A DNA stretch of 64,000 nt from Paraescarpia echinospica (taxonomy: Eukaryota > Annelida > Polychaeta > Sabellida > Siboglinidae): assembly GCA_020002185.1 (NCBI GenBank), contig CM034539.1:29839750-29903749 (forward strand), given 5' to 3'. The position numbers and the translations under genes are program-made. Below are positions 24,601 to 35,697 of this stretch, piece after piece. Below the pieces are notes generated by a model. It made no database searches and had not been told where the DNA came from. It was given only the letters and a program-made list of their open reading frames with translations. Position 1 is the stretch's first letter. Each line of letters starts with the position of its first letter.

Positions 24601-25025
24601 GTACTGTCTGGGATCCATATACCCTTACACAAATAAACAAACTAGAAATGATTCAACGCCGTGCAGCCCGATATGTCTTATATCGCCACCACAATACCTC
24701 CAGTGTAACAGACATGCTCCAGACATTAGGATGGAGATCCTTATCAGACAGAAGAACTGATGCAAAACTATGTATGATGTACAAGATAGCAAATGGCCTA
24801 GTGGGTATACCAGCAAACCAATACCTTATTCCTGTAAATATAGTCACTAGAAAACAACATTCCTTATCTTACCTTATCCCTCACTCCAGATGCAACTACC
24901 ACTTGTATTCTTTTTTCCCCAGTACCATTCGACTTTGGAATTCCCTCCCTCAATATATTGTAAATCAAAACAGCCTGTATGCGTTTAAAAGCAACATCCA
25001 GACTTTGCAGTACCCCATGTTTTAG
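21612..25025 (+). CDS. CR1-like LINE polyprotein, intact 1137-residue ORF with 2A-like motif
   Basis: One uninterrupted frame encodes a non-LTR retrotransposon protein. Domains in order: a hydrophobic N-terminus with the 2A-like DIELNPGP (residues 76-83), a PHD-type C4HC3 zinc finger (about 90-140, CGVCQK...CCDSC...WFHTQC), an AP-endonuclease-like domain (about 210-430; NLNCQS, GTESWL, AGDFNFPGWDW, SDHD), a reverse transcriptase (about 640-920; NYRPISLT, DFSKAFDKV, GVPQGSVLGP, catalytic FADD) and a C-terminal region. Met54 is an alternative start. A 5' UTR of several hundred bases precedes it, and the element ends in a (GAA)n tail at 25181-25201. No stop or shift is visible, unlike every other element here, so it may be recent or still active. 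It retrotransposes by target-primed reverse transcription. Confidence 0.95.
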   Translation: MFYLSVVFLMVVFVEIKNSTNDCYATSHEIPVNTSGSISLIKALSINLLHKPRMSRANPKKFPSYFMLYLLVLANDIELNPGPRAPMYPCGVCQKTVTWKQKAICCDSCNTWFHTQCENVRDTIYETMQNTNTSWNCLKCGMPNFSSTLFNYDDIELSENIYQHISQSNDDSIQLPTTPAGLGPPLHTSSPSNQRKQHNYRHTPNTKKPLRIINLNCQSLKNKKAEFLSLIDSSKPDIIIGTESWLSNSILDSEYFPDKFNVYRKDRTDEQRGGGVFIAIHSDLLSEEEFELETDCEIIWAKISIAGCKLLHICAYYRPDVNDEHSIEQFEISLGRVNQKQHLFIAGDFNFPGWDWQNGMLKPNCQNVLLHDKFRNILDDLGLIQIIDKPTRGENTLDLMITNNPTNVNRTEILPGISDHDCCYTELDINPMKHKQKPRNIPLFNKADWDKFRKHMKDVSKNLQNCYEQNSANKLWCMFRDSIVKGTGMYIPSRMARCRDGYPWITPTLKKLMQKRDRMYKCHKHTPKYKHLKQTIQQQLRTAYWNYVNEIVTSTEDSQQKQGYAKRFWTYMKHCRTNHTAISPLKQNGILHSNPKAKAEILNQQFQSVFTDDPSPQVTKLPNPTLPEMPEIEITEAGVLKLLQNLKPYKAQGPDNINPRILKELAVEIAPSLTLIFQKSYATGEVPTDWLKANVSPIFKNGQKYIASNYRPISLTCIASKLMEHVLVSSIMKHAHSHNILYHLQHGFRSQVSCETQLIQFIHDLVTHMQSGMQTDVIVMDFSKAFDKVSHKKLIYKLHHYGIQGKTNSWIRSFLTDRTQRVIIEGEASSEVPVTSGVPQGSVLGPCLFLFYINDIPDNITSTVRLFADDTIMYIALKPKTNTAVLQEDLHKLGKWAITWNMEFNLQKCHVIPVTRNKTVINNQYMLHGQTLETVSQVKYLGITITSDLRWNAHINNICLKANRSLGFLRRNLKVPSIQIKTQAYFTFVRPIVENSCTVWDPYTLTQINKLEMIQRRAARYVLYRHHNTSSVTDMLQTLGWRSLSDRRTDAKLCMMYKIANGLVGIPANQYLIPVNIVTRKQHSLSYLIPHSRCNYHLYSFFPSTIRLWNSLPQYIVNQNSLYAFKSNIQTLQYPMF
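21837..21860 (+). other. 2A-like ribosome-skipping motif
   Basis: DIELNPGP fits the D-[VI]-E-x-N-P-G-P consensus. Separation would fall between Gly82 and Pro83, just before the PHD finger. Such motifs are known from N-termini of APE-type LINEs of invertebrates. Activity here is inferred from the motif alone. Confidence 0.75.
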
Positions 25026-25180
25026 ACGTTAACAAGTTCTTCTGCACGTATTTATGTTTATTTACACGATAATTTGTGTTCTTATATATTGCACTCTAAA
25101 AACAAAACAAAAATGTCCTGTTCGCCTGCCATGCCATGGCACCGCCTGTATCCTCAGCATGTTGAGGCTAGGCGTGTATT

Positions 25181-25201
25181 GGAAGAAGAAGAAGAAGAAG
25201 A
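25181..25201. repeat. (GAA)n tail of the LINE
   Basis: Short GAA run that ends the LINE. After it the GCCGGACGCCGT repeat of the host insertion resumes. Confidence 0.8.
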
Positions 25202-25827
25202 CTGCCGGACGCCGTGCGAATCTACTATAGGTCCGGCATTGATTGACTGCCGGACGTATCTACTATACAGTACAGGACGCTATAGTACAGTTCAGGCACT
25301 GCCTGCCGGACGCCGTTTGGTTTGGCTATAGCTCCGGCGATAACTATAATATAATTAACAGTAATAGTGGCTCTGCTAATACTACGTCTAAGAGGACACC
25401 GTAAGATAATTCGCTATATGGGTGATTCCATGTGAACGCAACAAAAGTTCCTGAAATTTGTCCCCCACATCTCTTACATTTTTGAATAAATCAGTTTGGT
25501 GAAAGTCTTTGGTAAGAAAAGCAAGAATCCGAAATTTGAACAAAATCACTCCAAGTTAAGACACATCTCACGAGGCCTCGAAGCGACTACAAAACCTGTA
25601 GGTAACAAGTAGTAAAGCAACATCATTGTATATTATAACGGTATAACATTCATAAAATAAACGTTGTATATTATAGGCCAAAAGTTCTAAATCATAATGA
25701 CTACTAAATGCGTCCCCGACAGCAACATTGCCGTTACCATTACCGCTTACTGCGCATACATTGCGGAAAAATGCCGGACCAATAGCTGAGAAATTACGCT
25801 TACGGATCCGGAGCGCTAGCCACTTCG

Positions 25828-26085
25828 TTCTTTATATGCTGGCACTGAGGGTGCTCACTAACAGGGTGCTTGTCATCCTCAGTGGTTCATTTACGTCCCA
25901 AATTGAGACGGGACCTACATTAATGTGATCACCGAGCCACGAGGGATACACAGTCCCCAATTTTGAGAGCCAGATTTTTACACCAAATATCATGCCTGCT
26001 CGGTGCAGGTTTCGAACTCAGAGCACTGGCATGCCAGGCGGATGTGCTAACCACTACACTAGCCACACTCTCTGTATAATTTGTT
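25828..26085 (-). mobile_element. SINE family A in left arm, part 2 (tRNA-like head)
   Basis: Continues the SINE from 20800. On the minus strand it has the tRNA-like head with GGTTAGCACATCCGCCTGGC and the B box near 26010. Confidence 0.85.
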
Positions 26086-28391
26086 TCTGCTGTTGGGATA
26101 AATAAAATGCATCCTTACCTTACCTAAAGATGGGAGGTTGTGTTTCTATATTTCATAAAAACCTTGGAGTAACATACATTATCAAGAGGGATGCGGGGCT
26201 ACCAGCCCAGCCTGATCACAGTGCTTTCTTCTATATCATGAGCAGTCTTACTCCAAAACCACTATACTTTATCTTAGTCACATATTGAACATAAGTTGGG
26301 ATAATGCCATTGTTTTTCATTTTACAGGTTAATGAAGAGGAGCTCAGCAAGAAACTGCCGCAGAATAACATGTATAGGGACGTACATGGTGGTATGCACC
26401 AACTACCCAAATTTACACTGGGGAGTCTAGAGGAATACTTATCCCAGTACGGAAAGAAGCTGAAGGAAAAGGGGAGGTCTCTATACAAAGAAAGGTGAGT
26501 TATCTTAACATTAAACTAAAAGGATTGTAGGATTAAAGATATATATGCGATTAACCACATGAGCTTAGTAGTTTGTACGTCCCTGTCAAACATGATACTG
26601 CCTCGATGAATTAATAGTTTTCTTTGTCAATGGATACCAGCAGGCTTATTTGTAAATTTATGTCTTAAAATGTAAGAACAAACATTCGAAACATAACAAT
26701 AAATTATTCAGGATCAGTATTCTGGAATACCCTGCCTCATAAACTTAGAATACTCCTCACCATTAACCAGTTTAAAACAAACCTAACAGCTCCTTACTCG
26801 TGAATTATTATTGATATTACATTATATATATGTCTGGGTAAATATATATAGGTGAAGCACAATACTGGGCCAAAAAAGAGGACTGGACAACAAAAACAAA
26901 AAGTCTTAGATGGTAACCAAGATACATCTACACCTAAAATTAAAGAAGATAAGGTATCTTTACTCACTGTTATGTGGCGCAATGCCAAGTGAAGTTGATG
27001 ATCTAAAATATGAGAATGTGAAACCTTTCAGAAAAAAAAAATTGCTTGACTGATGTATGCTAGTACCTCATCAGAATCCAACCAAGACTTTTAAAATGTT
27101 AAGAATGATCAGAGCACTCTGGACGTGAAATGGTGGACTTACGAAATCCACCACATTGTCCACAATTTTTTTTAAACAACAATAAACCGGCAGAATGCGT
27201 TTTTTTGTGTCTCTTCTTTCTTCATGGGCCTAAGATACAGCACAAATGTTATCAACAGGAACTGTCCGCAAAAAAGCTGGTTATGGAATAAATATAGCGT
27301 AACTTACATGACACCAATTTGGCCCGGTATTGTTCGACTTCACACATTTTTTTTATATAATGTACATTGTTTTCTTCAGGTTATTGCGGTATATGCGTAC
27401 CACCACAGACAACACACAAGGAAAGTGGTTTGTGTCAGCTGTTATATGGGCAGAGATGAGGAAGTCTACCTCTTATAAAGTAGATGTGTCCATGAACAAT
27501 GATGCGGTGGTGTGAGAAGCACAATGTGAATGTGGTGCTGGGCAGGGCCCTACAGCTCACTGCAAGCTTGTTGCAGCAATTCTGTTCGGCCTGACACTAC
27601 TGTCAGACAGGAACTATCTTGACAGAAGTGACATGTACACAGGTAAGACGTTTAAACAAAACAGTTATTTTCTGCATTCAATGTACTATGTACAAATATT
27701 GGGGCAACTGTCAATGCACACAAAAATGGCATTTAGTTTATCCCAATTTTATACAAATAAGCTGGGTAGTTTCAAGAATGTGACACGCTCTTGTCAACAT
27801 ATCAGCAACAATAAATAAATGAAAGGGTTAAAATGCATATAAAATTCATAAATGTACACTTTGACTTGACCTGCAGGTCCTCCAGACGTTCCATCATGCT
27901 ATACCTTTTAAAGGAACTCCTATCAAGTCCAGCAGATTACATGCAATTCGTGGGAAGGACAATGCGGACCTTATATATGATTAGAGCAACTGCAGAACAA
28001 CGACTCTACTCCAGACAGGTTCACTCTATTTGACGAAACAAATCTTATACAGCTTGTATTCCTTTTACAGACCAATTGAAAAATAGTTACTTGTCAAAAC
28101 ATGGGCATTAGTGCAGTCTCTGGCTTTATGTATAAAGCAAATAATACAATGTTGCTTATATCTCTACATATACATATTTCAGGAAAGTCAACCAATGCCA
28201 GTGATGCAGCTGTTCCCTCCTGCCAATCCACATGCCCTTGCCAATGACCACAACTACTTGAAGTTAACTCCACAAGATCAGTACTTGAAAGATGAAATGG
28301 TTAGTTATTTCCATGCTTTTCAATTCAATATACATACATGCATCTGTATTTACACAATGTGCTCCATTGAAACAATGCATATGGTTACAAT

Positions 28392-28720
28392 AGAGTGCAT
28401 TGGCTCAGTGACTAGAACGTTGGACTCTCAATCAAGAGAACCCGGGTTCGAATTCAGTGCTGCTGTGTTGAACCTTGGGCAAGTTCGTTCACTCTACGTT
28501 GCTCCAGTTCACTCAGCCGTATGAATGAGTACCTGGCTATAGACAGCGGTGGATATTTGTGTACAAATAGCCTTTGTGCATTAATTGCGGCATGTCTGAA
28601 AGCTTCCCAGAGAAGTTGAGATGGTGCTCGATCAAACAAGTCTGCTAGGGAGTAAAGTGTAAAGTGCTTTGAGCAGTCATCAGGACTGAATACTGCATTA
28701 TTATATAAGAGATTACTTTT
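28392..28720 (+). mobile_element. SINE family B
   Basis: A tRNA-like head with B box GGGTTCGAATTC at 28444-28455, a body with TGCTCCAGTTCACTCAGC and TGAGTACCTGGC, and a tail AAAGTGCTTTGAGCAGTC...TATATAAG. Related copies in this window are at 32040-32230, 54300-54480, 57701-58025 and 59950-60245, and fragments elsewhere. Confidence 0.8.
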
Positions 28721-31700
28721 TATAAACATTACGTCGTCACAGCACAGAGTCCAACTTACAAACCATTGTGCAATGCAGCTCTGAGCATTTAATTTGAAAC
28801 TAAAATAAAACAAAATTAAAACTTGAAACAAAGATGGGGTTTGTTGTATTGCAATTAATATCAGACTAACTGGTGATAATACAACTATATAGCTTTTTTA
28901 AAGCTGCAATATCAGTTCGATTTTTATGCTCCTCGCTTTTCTGACTAATTTCCCAAAAATCAAAGCTATCAAGTATCCACTATAATATCATAGTTCATTG
29001 GTGCACTTGTGCTACTTCGTTTTGTTGAAATTAATAAACAAACTGCGAACTATTTAGAATTTGGTTTTGAGTCGAAGGAGTCAAAACTAGCAACACTTAC
29101 TTGGACATGCATCTGGAAGTGGAAACTTCATATAATAATATCGTGTTCACGAATTTGGGCGAGACTGACCTCTGACCCTCAAGATTGGTGCCTTGATCAA
29201 GCCGTTTTTGTTGATAGTACAGTGTTCGCAAGTGTTTATACAACACGTTCTTATTTTATGGCATTTGCGATGGGATGTTCCCGGACATATGCCAATGACT
29301 CAGCAAAAAAGGGCCAAATTACGTAGACAGCGACAGACAGTCAGTATTCGCGTCAGATAGTTTATTTGGGAAAAAACAGTATGGATTTGTGGAACAACAC
29401 AACTCACAAAAGAAAGAGCTAGAGTAAGACTAAGAACAGATGCTGCGTTCACAAAACTTCTTCTAGAGAAGCTAGTCAGCCTGAGCCACGCATATTTATT
29501 CGTATGAATATAATATTATGTTGCTTATTATGTTCACAAAAACACCACCCCTCAATACTGTGAAAATGTCCATAACAATAGCATGCAGGCCTTCGTAACA
29601 TGTATCGATAGCTTGCGACTGATTTATTTGAGAGAGCAGAGAAGTACCGTTACAATACAAAGAATTGCAGCCCATGTTTTGTTAAGTTACAAATCCTCTT
29701 GTACATATAAATTATAGAAGTTCTGTTTTTAGTTGTTTTTTATTTTGGTCTTTCAATTTATTCATAACATGCATTTGGTAATTTATACTTCTACATTCAT
29801 ACCTTTTGTAGAAAAATGTTGTAAATGTTGTTTTCCGTTTCATTTAATTAATTCACTTCATCTCACTTTGCGTGATTCAATTTAAATACAGTCACAGTTG
29901 GCAGCTAGGTTTCTGACAGGACAGTTTACAAATTGTTTGCACGTTGATGACACTGAAGCCACAGAGGCTTCGCTTCAAGGAACATACTTTCCCAGTCAGA
30001 AACCTCTAGTTAATAACCACAGTTGCAAGTAGTTGAAAGGCCGTAATAATTTTTGTTTGTTAAATCAAGCCAGGAAATCCATAATATAATGCCTTTGTTG
30101 CTCTCATAAGAGACACGACTAACTGCTGGAATCTTCTTCTAAAGACTTACAGTGACTCAGCCAGCCTTTAGACAAGTGTAGCCAGCTTGCAGTGGCACCT
30201 TGCAGTCCAGCTAAAGAACAAAGGGGATATTGATCATTGGACAGTAACAGCTGGTAATCCACCTTCTGAGTAAACAGTAGAACTTTGTGGATACTGCCAG
30301 GGGTTCACCCACTGCCAGCCAAATGTCCTCCTCATTAATTAGCAGTGTTAGATGAATGACACATTGAGACCACAACTAAGGCATTGGGTATTTTGCATGG
30401 TTTACTATTGAATTCATAAAACTTTGTTTTGTTGAACTATCAGTGAAAAATTGCAAAACTTTTTATTTATTTTTTGAATAAAATTAGTTTGACTTTATTT
30501 CCTGTAACCTTCTTTCCAGCCCATCTGTGTTCTACCTGTATTTAGTTAATAAGTTGACACTTGTAAATTGTCTAGTTGTTTGTTATGTACTACACTTTTA
30601 CAATATATATATATATACAATAATAACTTTGCCACTCTCATATCATTGTAATTGTTTCACAACTGGGCAAATGACCTTTTCACTCGTGAGTGCTGGGCAA
30701 ATGACCTTTGGGCAACATATGTTTACCTGTTAATGAAATTAAAGTTTACAAGTTACATACCACACACATATATAAAATTATATATATATTGACGGGTAGT
30801 AGTGCTGTCAAACCATGTTCATTTTCACAAATAATCTGACTCATTCCATATTCCAATTCATGACTGTTCGACAGCTTCAACACAAAGGCGCGAACTACCT
30901 CAACATCACTGCAAGATTTGTGTTGGCTCTATCGAGCATCAGTGTTCGTAGCAAAGGCAGCTCAGGTGTCCAGTCACTTCCTGAGGCTGGATGCAGCTCA
31001 GGACAGTTAGAACAAATGTAAGTATTAATTGATGCTGCTATGCAAACGTTATATGTATATAGAAATCATAGCATAATAATTGGAAGATATGCAAACATAT
31101 GTGATTGGGTTTAACAATTATGTTTAATTCTGACCAATCTTAGGGTAGTTACACCATCTTTGGTTGATAAGGCTTTTGTGAAACTTTCAATTACATTCTA
31201 CATTTAATTTGCAGTTACATTTTTTAACTTAATGGTCTATTGATTTAATTTGGAATATTTCTGTTGCAAACATAAATTCGTATATACAGTGCAAGTATGT
31301 TTCATTAGCACCCCCCCGCCCCGTCTTCCGATATCACCACTCCAGCCAAGCGGCTGAAGTTATAGTTATTTTGGCTCAGTAGCGCCAACATTTAGACGAC
31401 TACACCATTTGGTTCGGCCAGGCTCAATTTCTGGATCCACCCCTGTATGTGATAGTTTTGTTTGTCTGCATGAGGATTTTGCAGTAATGTGGTGTCCTCG
31501 TTAAATTGCATATTGTTGTTAGAAATGCATGCGAATTGAAGTAAAGACAATGTAAAGTACAAACATTTTATTGAAACTATTTGATAAGATTGACTACAAA
31601 ATTATGAAAAGCACAATACAATTACAGGTACAATTACTGCACTTGATGTGTATAATGTAATAATTTTTAATATCACATACACATCACATGCACATAATAT

Positions 31701-34065
31701 GCAAAGCAACAATAGAAACACAAATTAGGAAGAGGTTGAAAAAATGTCAGGTACATATAAAAAACAAACAGTTACTTTTATCATGATTCTTTGTTGCAAA
31801 AAAACAACACTAGTTAGTACATGTGATATCAAATGCTAGTTGTAGTTTATACATGCCTTATATGTTTACAACTCACAAAATTAGTGACTAAACAATGATG
31901 TGTATTTAACAACAATTTTTAATACCCATAAAATGTAAACCAATGAGAAAAAATTACTTAGAAAGATGTTTAGTTGAACTTAAAATAGTGACTAGACTAG
32001 ACAGGGTCATCCCTATGTGACTGAGAATTACATATACAATCACTACATGCTGCATTGCTCCAGTTTACTCAGCTGTATGAAGAGTACCTGCTACAGACAG
32101 TGGTGGATAGTCTTCGCATATTAATTTCAGCTTAATGCTTCCCAAGTCAAATTGGTGTTTTCAATTTAACAGGTCTGCCAGGGAGCCAGTAAAGTGCTCT
32201 GAGCAATCCTGGGGATTGGATAGTATACAATATCAAAACTAACCTTACTCAAGTGTTGTTTAATTATCATGAGAAATGAAAATGTAATGTAAATTATTTG
32301 TGAAAATATAAAACAGTGATAAAAAAGAATAATTTAGAAAGATGATACATGGCATGAAAAATATATAACAGTCCTCATGATTCATATATAATTTAAACAA
32401 GTAAAATGCTGCTGTCAGTGTATCAACAGACTGTTGCTGAAAAATGTAAAAAGGCTTTCAATACTATTACTTCATCACAAACTTGTGTTGTACATAACAA
32501 GTGCCTGGTGTATGTCGCAAGAACTCAGCTGGCTGCCACTGACTATCAGCAACACAAAGACAATGAAACCCTACCACTGTAACAATGCTGGATAATTCAT
32601 ATATTTTTTCATGGACACTGGTAAAAGTTATAGTTGAATTGAATACAAATACTTTGTATTATTGATTTTTGATAAATGTGTCGTCACGTATAAAAATATC
32701 ATACATGTCAGAGCAATGCTAATTGTCACTTTTTCTCCGGTATAGGTAGATGCAGATGTACAGCAAAAAGTCAGGAAGCTGGTATGCAGTACTATCTAAG
32801 ATAACGATGTAGTTCACCGAAGAATGCTCGACACTGAACCTCTCTCACAGCGTTGAAAGTTGTTGCCCGAAGACTCATGCCATAACTGCCAGACTCTGGC
32901 ACCCACCGTTCCATCACCAATTGCAGAGCTAATCAGGCGTCACTTCATTCTTATGTCGAGCAACCTGCATTCTACATCAGTTTCCAGTCAGTCAAGCTAA
33001 CTGACTGATCTGGAAGCCAGTGTAACCCCTTGGCACTGGGGAATCTGTCACGGATGCAACTCACGACACAATTGGGATCACTCGGTGGACATTCACATGA
33101 CAAACTGTTAATATGCAGCATATTGCATGGCTGTAGAATCTTGTCCGAGATATTGGACATACAACTGCCCAGTATGCCATATTAACTTGGAGAGCTAGTA
33201 GTACTAAGCACACTAGTTCAATCTCCTGTAAAGAAAAGCATATATTCAGTAAACAAAAACATCATAATTGTGTTGGGAGGAAATAATTATGGAGTTGTTC
33301 ATTGTCATAATCAGTAAATATAAAATCATGTTTCATGTATGATCTGCAGCATTTCACAATAAAAAAGGCAGCAAGAAATGTTCTACTACAGCTGCATCTA
33401 TACATGTTGATATCTTACTTCTTAGGAACAGTCAGTGTTTACTGGGTGGAGAAAGGGGGTGGGTTGATACAGCATGCAGACATTAGTGGATTATGCTATT
33501 TTTCAAAACGGTGACAAATTTTAACTATTTTTCTTTACTAGGTGTTCATTGTCATTACAGCAATTTTAAATTGTTCAATTTCATTACAGTGACGCTTGAT
33601 CTTAGTCAATATTATAGACTGATTTTAATTCTGCTAATCAGTAAAGTGCATTTATATTTTTTTGTTTTGTTTTCAGTATATAAATTCATGTAACTGTCCG
33701 CCATGTGTAACTACTACACATATTCATGTTGTTTGACATTTTAAGCCTGAGGTTTAATGGTCAAGGTGAATGTTGGAAATTACAAAATGAGGTGTATTTT
33801 CTAACAGTGTATTTTCCTCGTCAAGTATTCAAAGGTTCATAATATGTATGTCTACTTTCTTCAAGAATGAATCATTTATTTTTTAAATTTATTTTAGGGT
33901 CATCGCCATATGCTAAATACTTTTTAAAGGTGTATTAATATGTCTTTGTTGATACACTGGGTATAATATACAAGTGCAGAAGTCAACCTAGTTTTTCATG
34001 TCCAAGATGCTATTATTAAAATGTGTATGAAAACAAATGTATATTTAAATGTGCACATTAAAATA
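28721..34065. other. Unique centre of the large insertion, unexplained part
   Basis: AT-rich sequence without a clear gene. Weak coding-like patches are seen at 29290-29500 (frame with QQKRAKLRRQRQT and ERARVRLRTDAAFTKLL, one stop inside), 30840-31020 (ends at a donor-like AATGTAAGT) and 32972-33160 on the minus strand. None matches a family I know. A truncated SINE B lies at 32040-32230, and an AT run near 30601-30617. Confidence 0.5.
32040..32230 (+). mobile_element. SINE family B, body and tail only
   Basis: GCTCCAGTTTACTCAGCTGT, GAGTACCTGCTACAGACAG and GTCTGCCAGGGAG match the family B body and tail in order. The tRNA-like head is absent. Confidence 0.75.
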
Positions 34066-35339
34066 TTCGTGTCCTGTAACTTACGCTATTATTTACTCCA
34101 TAACAAGCTTCTTTGTGGACAGTTCCTGTTGATAACATTTGTGCTGTATCTTAGGCCCATAAAGAAAGAAGAGACACAAAAAAATGCATCCTACTTGTTT
34201 ATTGTTGTTTGAAAAAAGTGTGGTTGTGGACAATGTGGTGGATAATGTAAGTTACAGTGTCCACCATTTCACGTCCAGAGTGCTCTGATCATTCTTAACA
34301 TTTTAAAAGTCTTGGTTGGATTCTGATGAGGTACTAGCATACACCAGTCAAGCAAATTTTGATTTCTGAAGTGTTTCACATTCTCATATTTTTGTTAAGA
34401 CACCATGACACTTACATCGTGAACTTCACTTGGCATTGCGCCACATAACAGTGAGTAAAGATATCTTATCTTCTTTAATTTTAGGTGTAGATGTATTTTG
34501 GTTACCGTCTAAGCCATTGTTTTTGCTGTCCAGTCCTCTTTTTGGCCCAGTATTGTGCTTCACCTATATATATTTACCCAGACACATATATAATGTAATA
34601 TAAATAATAATTCACGAGTAAGGAGCTGTTAGGTTTCTTTTAAACTGGTTAATGGTTAGTATTCTAAGTTTATGAGGCATGGTATTCCAGAATACTGGTC
34701 CTGAATAATTTATTGTTAGGTTTCGAATGTTTGTTCTTACATTTAACACATATAAATTTGCCAAACCTCTTACAAATAAGCCTGCTGGTATCCATTGACA
34801 AAGAAAACTATTATTTCATCAAGGCAGTATCATATTTGCCAGGGACATACAAACTACACTGTACTAAGCTCATATGGTTGTTCGCATTTACCTTTAATCC
34901 TACAGTCCTTTTAGTTTAATGTTAAGATAACTCACCTTTCTTTGTATAGAGACTTGCTCTTTTCCTCCAGCTTCTTTCCGTACTGGGATAAGTATTCCTC
35001 TAGACTCCCCAGTGTAAATTTGGGTAGTTGGTGCATACCACCATGTACGTCCCTATACATGTTATTCTGCGGCAGTTTCATGCAGAGCTCCTCTTCATTA
35101 ACCTGTAAAATGAAAAACAATGACATTATCCCAAGTTATGTTCAATATGTGACTAAGATAAAGTATAGTGGTTTTGGAGTAAGACTGCTCATGATATAGA
35201 AGAAAGCACTGTGATCAGGCTGGGCTGGTAGCCCCGCATCCCTCTTGATAGTGTATGTTACTCCAAGGTTTTTATGAAATATAGAAACACAACCTCCCAT
35301 CTTTAGGTAAGGTAAGGATGCATTTTATTTATCCCAACA

Positions 35340-35697
35340 GCAGAAACAAATTATACAGAGAGTGTGGCTAGTGTAGTGGTTAGCACATCCGCCTGGCATG
35401 CCAGTGCTCTGAGTTCGAAACCTGGACCGAGCAGGCTTGATATTTGGTGTAAAAATCTGGCTCTCAAAATTGGGGACTGTGTATCCCTCGTCACTCGGTA
35501 ATGTCGGTCCCATCTCAATTTGGGACGTAAAAGAACCACTGAGGATGACAAGCACCCTGGTAGTGACCACCCTCAGTGCCAGCATATAAAGAATGAGACC
35601 TCATAAGACCATTACATTGTAACCACAATAATACAGACTAGTCAGTTAATAGAACATTGCCAAGTGCTGGAGACAACTAGAACTACAAAATATGAAA
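35340..35697 (+). mobile_element. SINE family A, uninterrupted copy in right arm
   Basis: The tRNA-like head is at 35360-35425 (GTAGTGGTTAGCACATCCGC and B box GAGTTCGAAACC at 35411-35422), followed by the body, which ends in CAACTAGAACTACAAAATATG. Since the same SINE stands at the same place in both arms, the SINE predates the copying of one arm from the other. Confidence 0.85.

Larger units (their letters stand above)
20801..25827 (+). mobile_element. 5.0-kb nested insertion with 9-bp target duplication
   Basis: TTCTTTATA occurs at 20792-20800 and again at 25828-25836, and the right arm (about 35584-35592, reversed) has the same site once, without the insert. That is a clean empty-site comparison. 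The outer parts (20801-about 21040 and 25202-25827) consist of diverged copies of a GCCGGACGCCGT...CTATAGCTCCGGCACTGATTG-type repeat. Inverted GCTATTGGTCCGG motifs occur near both ends. A 9-bp duplication would fit a Mutator-like element, but no transposase is seen. A LINE sits in the middle. Confidence 0.85.
19890..27314 (+). repeat. Left inverted arm (with nested insertion)
   Basis: 19890-20800 plus 25828-27314 match the reverse complement of the right arm in order. Over its outer 130 bases I see only a handful of differences. The inner boundary lies near 27314, where AGCGTAACTTACATGACACC loses its partner. The stretch around 20455-20560 has about 100 bases not found in the right arm. Confidence 0.85.
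20270..28299 (+). pseudogene. Decayed SAP-SWIM domain gene carried by the insertion
   Basis: Five exons can be joined by GT-AG signals with agreeing phases: 20270-20377 (ATG; SLKELKVDERKKRSAKQSA, SAP-like), 26328-26494 (ends in SLYKER), 27380-27642 (SWIM zinc finger), 27877-28018 and 28183-28299 (MQLFPPANPHALANDH). Invertebrate genomes hold many proteins of this layout, SAP then SWIM then a YqaJ-type exonuclease; no YqaJ part is visible here. The copy is broken: TGA at 27513-27515 just before the zinc finger, Leu for the final SWIM His (CECGAGQGPTAHCKLVAA), and a frameshift in the fourth exon at TTTTAAAGG. The first two exons lie in the inverted arm, the rest in the unique centre. Function in the element is unknown; DNA binding is inferred from the SAP and SWIM domains. 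Confidence 0.75.
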
